From assembly GCA_013368315.1 (NCBI GenBank), contig JAACJM010000042.1, forward strand, positions 1 to 64,000: a stretch of DNA of 64,000 nt. Reading direction: 5' to 3'. Positions within the stretch are counted from its first letter, which is position 1; every line of letters starts with the position of its first letter. Under the pieces are notes generated by a model. That model ran no database searches. It was not told the origin of the DNA and was given only the letters and a program-made list of their open reading frames with translations. Source of the stretch: Tetrapyrgos nigripes (taxonomy: Eukaryota; Basidiomycota; Agaricomycetes; Agaricales; Campanellaceae). The position numbers and the translations under genes are program-made. Below are positions 23,604 to 33,994 of this stretch, piece after piece.

Positions 23604-26600
23604 ATGGAGTCTGAGCTGGCCGACTCTGTTTTGCTTGACAAGTTCGCAGCAGAATATCGAAGAAAAACCACCCGTGATGAAAGAGAAGACTGGTTTAAGG
23701 AGCACGGAAGAAGCTTTGTACGTTTTTCTTCCTCATAACCAGCTTTACTGGCGGCAGAAATTTGCTCTGAACATGAGCTTGAAATGATCGATGAGTCAAT
23801 GGGCGAACTGACCTCCATTTTCTTTTTCTTTTTTCTTTTTCAATCTTTGAATCCGATTCTGATATCAACATGTTCAACGCTCTGTTCTCTTCCCTTTCCC
23901 TCCCTCTCTTCACATCCTTCATCTTTCACAAATCTTTCATCTCAGATCTGCGATACCTGCAAAACCCAAAAACGTGGCTCCCAGTGCTCCAAGACGGATA
24001 TCAAAACCTTTGCGAGTACTGCTCGTTGTAGTCCTTGTTTCACGTTTAGGAACAAAAAATGCTCAAGCGAGGACGAGGCGAAACGGTATCGTATCAAGAA
24101 AGCGTTGAATTTCACAGATGCGTTATATGATTCAATGGTCTCCGGGTTGGAAAGACGAGAGCAGTCGGAGAGGACTGCGAGCTTTTTGGTGCCAGTGGAG
24201 TCATTGCGTACTACTAGTGAAAGACGACAACGCCGAGACCGTACGCGGAATGGAAGCTCGGAGGCTCGGAGCTCGGGGAATAAACCCTCCCCAGTGAACG
24301 TGCCAGTGGCATCTGTGTCTGCGCCTTCAAACCCATCTCCATCCCGGCCTGCAAATGAAGATCAGGCTGGTCCCGGGATGGCGTTGCCAGATGGATCATC
24401 CCTCACTACGTCTAGAGGACCATCCAATCCCGCTTCTACGAGCCACAGCATCACTTCCCGCAACAAAACCAAAGCCAAAGCCAACTCTACTACGCCCGGC
24501 GCTCCTACTTCCACTCCCACTGCTAAAACCCCCATTACCTCTACCTCTCCAGTTATCACCACCACCAGGAAGTCTCGCACCCGCACTGTTACTACTATTC
24601 GTACTCGAGCAGCTGCACAGGTTGACCCTGGACCACCGCTGACCTCTGAATCTAAAGACTCAGAGCCGGATCCAAGCCCGAAGAAGATGAAATTGGATCA
24701 TAAGACGGCTGTCAGTGTCAGTCCTCGCGCTAGTGGTACCGGTGCTACTACGAGTCACCCTGCTACTAGTTCAGGATCCCCTTCTTCGTCGATATCCAGA
24801 TCTATTGCGCCTCCGTCTGAATCTTCCCCAGGCCGTTCTTCGTTTCTGTCGCCACCCTCATTGGCAGAATCATCGCCGACGATGGTCCCGGTTTCCGTTT
24901 CTACATTGAACTCTGAACGCAAATCTCAGGAGGACTCGGGCATGCAGCCTCCGGGTCATACATCGGCGTCGATTCCATCAGATCTTCCCGTTACAAACGC
25001 TCAGGGTCAGATCATTAGTGCCACTACCACTACTACTCATATCACAACTTCGCCTGCCAGTGCATCTACTACTACTTCAGCTTCAGCAAAAATCAGCACC
25101 GTGACGACTCGGCACCGTGATAGCAATCCCATAATTACCGCCAACTCCAGCCTGCTTGAGCTAGAATGCGGGCCATCTCAGACGGAAATAGAAACACCAC
25201 ACCCACACAGACCAGCGAATACCCCTAGTGGCAGCACTAGTTATGGAGACGCTCCCAAATCGGAATCCCCGGGTCGCAAAAGAAAACGCACCGATTTGGT
25301 CTCGGTTTCGTTATCATCGCCTTCATCTCCGACTGGTGTCGGTACAGGTGCAGGTTTGTGTGTAGATGCGGGTGAAGGTATTCGGATTGACGCAGACACA
25401 AGCGCCAGTCGCGATCCTGATAGTGCTCGTGTCCCTGTTCCTACTCTATCTAGTGTGATCATCGCCACCGATCAGTTCATTCATGCCAGTCCAACGAGCC
25501 CGCAGGCACCAACGATTCCTGAATCTGTTGCTACTCTGCCAGCACTTGCTCCAGGAACTGGTCGGACTTCTTCGTCTGCTGATCAGCTTATGGAGGTGGA
25601 GATGGGTCGTCATGATTTGGAGTCGTTACCGTCGTCTTCGTCTCCTCCGACAGGTGCAGGCGTATGTGCAGATCATCCGGATGCTGATGAAGGCCCAGGT
25701 GTTCAAGTTGATGCGAGTCCCAGCCTTGATAGTGCTTGTGTCCCTCAGGTTCCCATATCTAGTGCCATCGCTTGTGATGAGCTGATTGCCATTGATGCTA
25801 GTCGAACAAGTCCGCAGGCCCCAACGATTCTTGAGTCTGCTCCTACTCTGCCAGCAGCTGATTCTGATTCCACTCCTTTTTCTGATCAACTGATGGAGGT
25901 GGAGATGGAGCAAAATACGGAGAGAAATACAGCAATGACATCGATGGAAGTAGATTCGATTTTGCCGCCAACACCAGATCCAGTAAGGCTGCAAGAGGTT
26001 CGTGCCGTGGAGATTCAGACTCACTACGACCAAGAGCAATTCGACTCGATCCTTGCTGCAATCTCAGCATTGAAGGAAGATCTTGCTAAGAAAGAGGCTC
26101 GGAACAATGTCCTGAACAAACGCATTGAAGAATGGGAAACAAAAGTCGGGAAGCAGTCAAGAGTCATCAATGGACTTCGGTTTGATTCGTTAATGAAAGA
26201 CGTGCGGGTACAAGATCTTGAAAAGAAGGTGAAAAATGAGGAGAGCATTTGTGTCGAGTTGGAGGACAGGAATAGGGAGCTTGTGGAAGATGTTAAGTAT
26301 TATCGAAGGAGGGAATATCGTCGGAAGAGATTGATCGCAGAAATGAGGACTGTGGCCCTTGAAGCTTATGAGGGACTCTACAGGGTACAGAAACATCTGG
26401 AATTGAAAGGTAAGCAGTTCCTTCGTGATGAATTTGAGATTGGGCTCAACCAACTCTTACTGAAACAGGCGGCAATCATGGTCGCTTAGTACCGGACGGG
26501 TTGGAGCAAGGCGAAATCTTTGAGACTGGTGACGGGAAGGCACTGGTCGATGTTTGCATACAGACAGATGAGGCTAAAAATCGGCGAGATTCAGTTGTAG

Positions 26601-27379
26601 AACACGTTGAAATAAAGTCTGAACAGCCAGAGCTCGAGGCGATGACTCCAGCGGAAGTTCCAGTGACCAGTAAGTTGTACTTTTATTCCTTTATGAGCAG
26701 GGGCCCCATTATGATCTGTTTAGGTCCTGAAGATATATATGCGCCTTCCTTAATTGCTGAGAGGGAAAAAGCCGAATTTTCATTTATCAGCATGATGAGG
26801 ACCGAAATCTCGCAGCTCAGAAATCAGATAATGATGAATCGCACTGGCAGCCCTGAGGGAGAAACGGGAACCAGCCCCGAGCAACTCTACCAAATTCTTG
26901 GAAAATGGGATCAGGATCTCCTCGAAATTGCCAAGCGTCGTCTCGAACTAGTGGAGATTTTTACAGATGAGATCGGTGGTGAAGAATCTTCCACTGTTGG
27001 GCATCATGATGAAAGCGTTGAACGAATGCCGACAAGAACAATGTCCGGTGGAATTTCGTACGATGAAGAGGAAGAGGAAGAGGAAGCCGCCGTGATGGGG
27101 GTTTTGACAGTGGATGAGCGCACGCCAATGGCATCTTCAGTGGCCGCATCTCACGGAGAGACGTTGGGGATGGACTCGAGTATTTCTGAGGTTCGCAAAA
27201 ACTCCGCAGAGAAGAACGAGGTACCGGTCGACGAGATGGATGATGATGAATACCTGGTGCTGGCCTATCCGGACGACGATCTTGATTTACCAGATAATGA
27301 TGGAGACCGTGACTTGACTCAGGATAGCGGAGGAGTTTCAGCCGAAGACACGCCAATTTCCGAGTCGGTATTAGGCTGA
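23604..27379 (+). CDS. Large Zn2Cys6-like protein with Ser/Thr/Pro-rich middle and C-terminal coiled coil
   Basis: Starts at ATG 23604 (MESELADSVLLDKF). Proposed exons are 23604-23717, 23946-26409, 26469-26669 and 26724-27379, about 1,144 residues. Six cysteines (C40, C43, C52, C66, C69, C77) give CX2CX8CX13CX2CX7C, close to fungal Zn2Cys6 clusters and flanked by basic residues. Residues 110-700 are low-complexity Ser/Thr/Pro with NLS-like patches (PGRKRKRTD, PKKMKLDHK) and an internal duplication. A coiled coil follows (SALKEDLAKKEARNNVLNKR onward). The tail is acidic (YDEEEEEEEAAV). A nuclear regulator is inferred. The 228-nt first intron is unusually long here and its 5' part looks coding in another frame, so the exon 1/2 junction is uncertain. 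Confidence 0.7.
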
Positions 27380-29042
27380 ACGTCAACACAGTGTTGAATA
27401 TTGACGGGGAATCTTTTGAGGATGGGTTGCTATGATTTTTTCTCCTTTGTAGTGCATGACAAGTTCTGTAGTCACAGCTTTACGCGTTTTTTGTTCTTAC
27501 ATAGCCACTCTACTTGTTCTTTTCAACGCTCGTCATGGTCTCAATGCTCAGCTGCTCTCTACCCTCTGTTTTTCACGGCTCGTTTTCACCTGATATGTCA
27601 TACAATCATCACTAGGCATGGATATCTGCATCTTTAATCCAGGCAACCATCGGATAATTGACAACTACACAAGGGGTAGTTCAAGTTCGCACGCAGAACG
27701 CGGCGCGCGTACTAGCAGTGCTCAGGACTACTCTCCTTGATATCTGTCTTGAGTAAGTGCTTCTGTGACTTGTGCATGGAATGTTGGGAGATCTGAACAG
27801 ACATGCAGGCCTGGGTCATGGTTAAACTCTCTAGTTGCAACTCCTGCTACGACTTGTTCGTAACTTATCATTATGGACGTCCAGTAAGTCATTGCAACTG
27901 CTTTTACTCTGCTTCCTCAAGCTCATCTTACAAATGCACCCCAAGCTATCCTGCCCAGTGTCATCTATCTACCAAACGTACTCTTCGAGACGGTCAGACT
28001 GACGGTCCTGTTGTGCACTTTCACGCTATCCAAACGTGTATAACGTCCCAGGACGTGTCCTCGGTCGTGATGCAAGGCTCTGCAGCACTGCAATTCCTAC
28101 AGAAGGCGGAAACTTGGCGGGTTGGAAGAGCTGAGTAAGGAATGGTTGAGGGACGAGGTCTCGAGGTCTCGAGGTAAAGTCGTTCTTTTTCTCAGTTGTT
28201 TTTTGCATTTCTTTGCATGGTCTTTTTCTTCCTCCCTTCTTTGGCCTCGGACTTCCCCTTCCTTCTTCCTTTCCTCGTTTCGAGCTCTCATCTTTCTATG
28301 TCTTTGTATCAGATAACTCACCTCACCCTACCCTCCTCAGGCTCTTTCGAAGACCTTCTTCCTTTCGGCTGTCATTTCCCTACCAAGGCACGTTAACCAA
28401 CCTCAATCACACTAGTTCTCGCCGTAATGCGTATTTTTCAATCTCAGGCTCGTCGCAGTGTGCTGCTTGTACTTTACTTGTACTATTGGTTATGGCCCTG
28501 CGGCGAAGCTTCGAAGAGAAACTTCCAAAATGAATACAGGCACTCGGTTTGGGCCCGTTCCGTGCAACAACACCATGGTTCAGGTGGTGCCAATGTAGTC
28601 GTGTCTGGCACTCTTGAAGACAAGAGGCGAAGGAGATGCGATGATGTGTTACACGGTGGAGAAGAGTGAAGGAGAGGACGGAGAGCTGGCACATGAGCAA
28701 AGAGAAAGGAGTGCTTGGATCGATGTGACAAGAAAGGAGGCCAGACAGGGTGATATAGGAAGACAGACTGTAATCCGAGTCGTCTAGGCCTTGCACAACC
28801 ACTGTCCGGGCCTCAAGAATGGGGACGAGTCACTTACGACAAGCTTTCTACCAGCTTGTTCTTGCAAGCGAGGCTACTCGAGCTGGCGATGGCATTTAGG
28901 CAAGTGAGTGTCCATTAAACCGATTATTATACTATGGTTATGGTTTACAATGCTAATCGATACATTTCGTTGCTAGTCCTAGAATCCGTCTTTACCAAGA
29001 TCTTTCCCGTCTAACGATGGTGCTACAGGGCAAGGTTGGAGT
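27380..29042. other. Gene-poor interval, CT-rich tract
   Basis: Apart from a doubtful short frame at 28427-28669, no gene is recognised. A pyrimidine-rich tract runs from about 28175 to 28340. Confidence 0.4.
28427..28669 (+). CDS. Possible small protein with N-terminal hydrophobic segment
   Basis: An 80-residue frame from ATG 28427. A hydrophobic segment (RRSVLLVLYLYYWLWPCGEA) resembling a signal or anchor is followed by a polar part (YRHSVWARSVQQHHGSGG) and a basic/acidic end. There is no family resemblance and no independent support; it may be chance. Confidence 0.2.
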   Translation: MRIFQSQARRSVLLVLYLYYWLWPCGEASKRNFQNEYRHSVWARSVQQHHGSGGANVVVSGTLEDKRRRRCDDVLHGGEE

Positions 29043-29787
29043 TTATTGCCTTCAGAGGGTCAAGGGTAAGACAACGTCAGTCCCACGTTCCTCGAAACCA
29101 AAAACCAAGACGAAGAAGAAAGGAGCCAAGAAATGACTTGAGTACGACAACTTACAACAAGCTCAACGTCAAATCACCCTTCACCGAAGCCTTCAACTCC
29201 ACCTCTACATCCAAGTTAATATCCAACCTCAACTTCAACGGTGCATCGTTCTTATTCCCTCCTCCTCCTCCTGCTCCACGCTGCACTCCTCTCTTCCCTG
29301 GTGCATCCATATCCCCAACTCCCGCGTTTCTAGCTAGTTGTCCTCCATGGTGATCGCGTTCCAGGCTACCGTTAGACGAGTTGTCGTAGTCGTCATCGGC
29401 GTATCCATCGTCGTATCCGTCACTGTCGTACCCGCCATACCCATCGTCCCGATTCCCATTCCAAGACTCCGAGGTACTCCCGTCCCGAATAGCACCTCTT
29501 CTTCTCACTCTAGCCCCTGCGGTGCGGTGTTGACCGCGTCTGGGTTGGATGATGTAGTCCTCATCTGCGTCGTCGCGATCTTCGTGGTTGTGGTTGTGAT
29601 TGTGGTAGTTGGAACGATCACCGTGACCGCCCATGGGGCTAGGACTCGCTTCATAGCGAGGTTTATCATCCTCGGCCTCGGGTTGGTTGCGGTGGGCGGG
29701 AGGTGGAGAGTTGGATGGAGAGGAAACGTCGTCTGGGCGGGTGTCTTGGGCAGAACCTGGGCGTTTGGTGTCGGAGTAGTCGGACAT
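29043..29787 (-). CDS. Disordered protein A with C-terminal alternating beta motif
   Basis: Exons 29787-29156 and 29049-29043 (minus strand) flank a 106-nt intron, giving 212 residues; without splicing, 211. Residues 1-180 are low-complexity and highly charged: NHNHNHEDRDDADED, an Arg-rich patch (GARVRRRGAIRDG), and Asp/Tyr/Gly runs (GYDSDGYDDGYADDDYD). The C-terminal segment reads LKLRLDINLD, VEVELKASVK, GDLTLSLL, with hydrophobic residues at alternate positions, i.e. an amphipathic beta pattern. The donor GTAAGT overlaps the TAA that would end the unspliced frame. Splicing to GCAATAA replaces it with Gln and a new stop. The same motif and intron phase recur at 30393-30966 and 33995-34820. 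Function is unknown; the motif may drive homotypic or heterotypic assembly (inference). Confidence 0.75.
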
Positions 29788-30392
29788 GAGAAAGTTAGTT
29801 CGTTAAGCTGTCGTATGAGAGAGTCGTTACTAAGTTTGGGTTTAGAGAGTGCGAAGAGTTGTTAGTGTTGGATGTGGATAGTGTTATTACTTTGGGGATC
29901 CAAAATACGGGTTTAAAGAATTTATACAAACAAACGCCATAGATGATGGAATCACACAGAATAACATGAGTCGTCGTGGGGCATAGGTGGCTACACTTGG
30001 CTACAATGAATATGAATATACGACAATGACGTCGACTGAGCTCATTGCGCGAAGAGATCCACAACCATTGAAGCTTGAAGTACTGAAGGACATCGTCGTG
30101 CCAGTATTCTGAACAGTCTGTCTCTGAAATCAAACCAGGCTTTGGTCATAAAATGATACATTAAGAGGAGATACAAGGCGTTACTAGTGTTGCTATTAAT
30201 ACATGATAAGGAAAAGGTAGTCCGCAGTATTCAGTATGGACAGTACATCACTAGGAGGTAAGGATTGTAAAGTACTGATTGATAGTGAAGTGCACAACCT
30301 GTGAATGGTATCAGTCCTGGAATATCCGTAGGGAAGAGCGCCAAAACTCACAGCGTAAATTCTGAGTTTTGCTTCCAGTGCGACTGAGAGAT
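29788..30392. other. Intergenic interval
   Basis: Promoter side of protein A and 3' side of protein B, both on the minus strand. No further gene seen. Confidence 0.5.
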
Positions 30393-30966
30393 TTATCGAC
30401 TATTAAGGGGAAAAAGTCAGAAAAAGTGTTCTCGTCGAGACGAGGAAAGACAACACTCACAGTAAAGACAACGTCAAGTCACCATGCACCCTCGCCTTCA
30501 ACTCGACCGCAACATCCAAATTCAAATCCAACCTCAACTTCAACGGCTTGTCTCCACTATCTCCTTCATCATCGCCTCCTCCCTGAACCTGCTTACCACC
30601 ACCCGTCAAACCCCCAACAGCATTCCCAACACTATCAACAGCACCTTTACCTGTATTGGCTACTTGACCAACTTGATTCCCTACATCGTCGATTTCGCCG
30701 ATTCCAGGGAGACCGCCGCCCTGTCCTTGGCCTTGACCTCGTCTCTGTCCACGACGCCTGGGTTGTGGACCACGAGCAGGTGCAGCGTCCGAGTCATCTG
30801 CGCTCGACACACTGGCACTGCGTGGGTTTCTGCTGCGTGCGCGAGTACGGGAACGAGAGGCTTGACGGGAGCCTGGTTTGGAGCTTTGTTGTTCTTGTTG
30901 GGCTGGAGGAGGCCCGGAAGAAGGAGAGCGGGAGTTGGATTGGCTTCCAGGTCCTTTGGTATCCAT
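30393..30966 (-). CDS. Disordered protein B with C-terminal alternating beta motif
   Basis: Exons 30966-30461 and 30399-30393 (minus strand), 61-nt intron, 170 residues (169 unspliced). The start is ATG 30966 (MDTKGPGSQSNSRSPSSG). An Arg-rich middle (SRSRTRARSRNPRSASVSS, then RRRGQRRGQGQGQGGG) leads to LPGIGEIDDVGNQVG and a Gly/Val-rich linker. The C-terminus reads LKLRLDLNLD, VAVELKARVH, GDLTLSLL and is nearly identical to proteins A and C. The donor GTGAGT overlaps the unspliced stop TGA. Splicing to TCGATAA gives Arg and a stop. The branch site CTGAC sits 16 nt before the acceptor. It is transcribed away from the LEA-like gene at 32033, so the two may share a promoter region. No known function. 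Confidence 0.75.
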
Positions 30967-32032
30967 AATAGCTTTCCGTTACTCGTGTAATTAAGAGGGG
31001 GGGAAAGTCGTAAACGGTGGGTGGTTTGATAGCAAGGTAGAAAGAAGGGTCACCGGATAGATTAATCTTGAATAAATGGTTTACAGCCCAAGTTGGGTTA
31101 AGTATAGTGTTTTGGGGATGGGGCTGTTTTGCGTAGTCGATGACGCGCAAGTGGATTGCGATGAGTTCATCGCGACAGGTCCATTATTCCACAAGTTTAT
31201 TTCGGTTTTTCTCGCCCCATTGGGCAGTATTGATGAGATGCAGTTTGGATGCAGTACTAGTCTTTGCTGCTAGGATCCTACCATGCTTGGAACTTGCAGA
31301 TGGTAAACTTGCGTTTTTGAAGTAAGTCAGCTGCATACAAGAGAAGTTGAGCGAAGAGAGAAGTATAGAGAAGAGAAGAGAAAGACAGCGGCGGCAAATT
31401 GCGGCAAGTTTAGTACTACACGTCGTGAGCATGACGTCATGTTGATCTTTTGCGCTTCCCGGTCGCCAACGCAAGCTTTTCTCAAGTCTCTCCTACGGTC
31501 CAGACTACCAAAGACTGCAAAAGACTGCAAAAGACATCTGAATACCTTGGAACTATGGCTGGGCGTACGGATTGAGAGAAAAAAATGCAAACTGCGGATG
31601 GAGCTTTGCTTGGCGGTATCCAGTCCTTGTGGAATATCGATAATCCAGGCACAGTTTCAACACACTTCTGCCCCTATCCCTTTGGGCAATCTTTGGTAAG
31701 GCTCCGTGTCCTTCAGGTGCCTTTATCCTAACATAGCAGAACCTGAGCTGAACCCGTCACCAAGTTGTCTCCAACATCATACTCAACATCATGATGATAT
31801 CACTTTCCAGTCACTTTGGCGCCTTCCAATCTTCCAGGCTCCAATTTCTCCAATTCTCATGAACAAACCTTGAACAGTGACGGGTCTTTATTCTTGTATA
31901 GACTCTTTCAATTCCATTCTATGTGGCGCCACCCACTACGCAAAACCTACGCAAAATACTCCCAATGACCTAACTATGCCGCACGCCGTGCCATGCTTGC
32001 CTTCCTTAAGACCCTGATTCTGTTTTTGATCT
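30967..32032. other. Divergent intergenic region between protein B and the LEA-like gene
   Basis: About 1.07 kb between divergent starts; no convincing gene. It presumably holds both promoters. Confidence 0.45.
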
Positions 32033-33361
32033 ATGCCAGATTTCTTAAACACCAGGGTGAACTCTTCCACCTTCTATCTACGACAGAATCAGAGTAATCG
32101 ATCACTCGAACAACCACCACAACAACAACACCAAGCCCAACAACCCCCATCCCCACCACCCCAACGCCAACACCAACAACCACACTCAGGCTCAGACTCA
32201 GACTCAAACTCAGACGAAATGACCGACTACCAGCGCCAACGCCCCCAACCCCCTCCCCCTCCTCGTGCCTCAGGCTCTCAATCCAACGTCTTGGGTGACA
32301 TCCTTCCTACTGGACAAATATCTCCTTCCGAAGCTGGAGATGAAGACACGGGAGGAGTTCGACGAGGGCTTGGTAATGTTACTTCTGGACTTGGTCTCGG
32401 CGGCGGCGGAGGAGCAGGAAACAAAGCCCCCTCCCAATCGAGTATCTCAGCAGAGGAAGGCGGACGTACGGACGAAGAGAAGAAGGAAGACGCAGAACTC
32501 GCAAACCGGCTTTCTGCGTTGATTGAGGATGCAAATGAAAGGGTGGTGCCGTTGTGTAAGATGATTAGGAAGGTGAGTTGACTGTGTCGTTTGTTCGTAT
32601 CCTAGACCGCGAGAATGGCGAAGCTGACATTAACATCTCGTTCCTATGTAGCACATCGAAAACATGGAAGCCCGCAAAGAAGAAGACCGAGACGAACGCG
32701 AACTCGTCGAGGCCGTCAGACCCCTTCTCATCCAAGCTGAGAAAATCTTGAACGAGACTCTGGGTTCTGTCAAAGGCGCTGATCCAGAGAACCGTTTGAC
32801 CAATCGGGCGAAGAGACATAGGGATGCGCATACGGCAACTCCGGAGGAGCAGAGGTTGGCGGAGGCTTTGAAAGTTGTGAGTATCGTCTGTCTATCTTTC
32901 TTAATGAGGTGGAATTGACGGACGTCGTCCTCACTGTTTAGCTGACGGAAGAAGTCGGCGGTACCATCGAATGGGCCCGAGGCAAGCTTGATAGTTTCCC
33001 GAAAGCCAAGAGGGAATTGGGACCTTTGCTTGATGCGCTTGCACGTGTGTACCTTCTTTCCCTCCCTTTCTCCTCCTCTACGTGATATCTGACTTTTTTT
33101 ATGTTCGATGCATGTAGAACCCCTCACGCAGATCATCGCTGGAGTAGGCATGCTCCTGGCTGGAGTCCTAAACCTTCTCGGTAAGCTTCTTAGCGGGCTT
33201 GGGTTGGATAGCTTGTTGAAGGGTCTTGTGGCCGCTGCGGTGGGTATCGTCTCGTCCTTTCTGTGAGACGTTTAAGAGAGGAAAACTGATGTGTTTGTGT
33301 GATTTTACAGGGCTTGGATAAAATCTATGCTGGGTTGGGTCTTGGGAAGCTTTTCGGATGA
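32033..33361 (+). CDS. LEA-like protein resembling fungal DUF6987 family
   Basis: Five exons (32033-32572, 32652-32876, 32942-33044, 33118-33239, 33311-33361), all junctions in frame, 346 residues. The N-terminus is Gln/Pro/Ser-rich (PPQQQHQAQQPPSPPPQ). From about residue 150 it follows the fungal LEA-like pattern I recall as DUF6987. First come helical segments (ANRLSALIEDANERVVPLCK, ERELVEAVRPLLIQAEKILN, PEEQRLAEALKVLTEEVGGT). A hydrophobic, glycine-punctuated end follows (QPLTQIIAGVGMLLAGVLNL, then LGLGKLFG). Such proteins are thought to act in desiccation or stress tolerance or membrane association; this is family-level inference. It sits between motif proteins B and C, which suggests a shared process, though it lacks their C-terminal motif. 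Confidence 0.8.
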
Positions 33362-33994
33362 GTGATGAATGGTGCGGATATGCCAGTGTATGGACGACGT
33401 GCTGGCAGAACTGGAGTTCTTTTTTAATTCCTTGTTTTTGATGAGAAACGAATGGACAATGGACATGAGGAAGATGTAAAAATATAGCTACATAGTGAAC
33501 AAACATTGTTATGTATACGTACAGTACCTTCATATGAATACTTACTCAACTTGTGTTAAAGTCAAGTCGAATCCTGTCTAAAGTGTCTTCTACTTTCAGG
33601 GCAGTCAGTAAGAAGGGGATGGCTTTGAGAAGGCTTAGACCATATGTCCAAAAATGACTGCATCTCCATTCGGAGTCCTGACTTTTCCTGTACCTGACGA
33701 CGGTTATGACCTCGATGATGCATCAGAGTGCATCAATTTCTCTCATCCCATCCCTACTTTTGGTTAGGATATGATCTCATATGTGGAGCCACATATCATA
33801 ACTCCAACATTACCCTCATAAGCCCTACCCTTGCCTTTGCGTCACGACTTTAGTCTTCCCAAGTCTTTCCCATCCCTACCCAAAACCGTCGTACCGTCAT
33901 CTGAGTAACAAAACTCAGGCTGGTCCCTCCACGTTTAAGTCGTTCTCGACCAGAAACAGAAAGGCCCGCATCCTCCGAAGCAACCACTCCCAAT
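33362..33994. other. Intergenic interval
   Basis: 3' side of the LEA-like gene and promoter of protein C. No gene recognised. Confidence 0.5.

Noticed and set aside
27803..28138. 111-residue plus-strand frame
   Set aside because: No domain, no splice-consistent neighbours, Ser/Cys-rich composition typical of non-coding pyrimidine-rich sequence.
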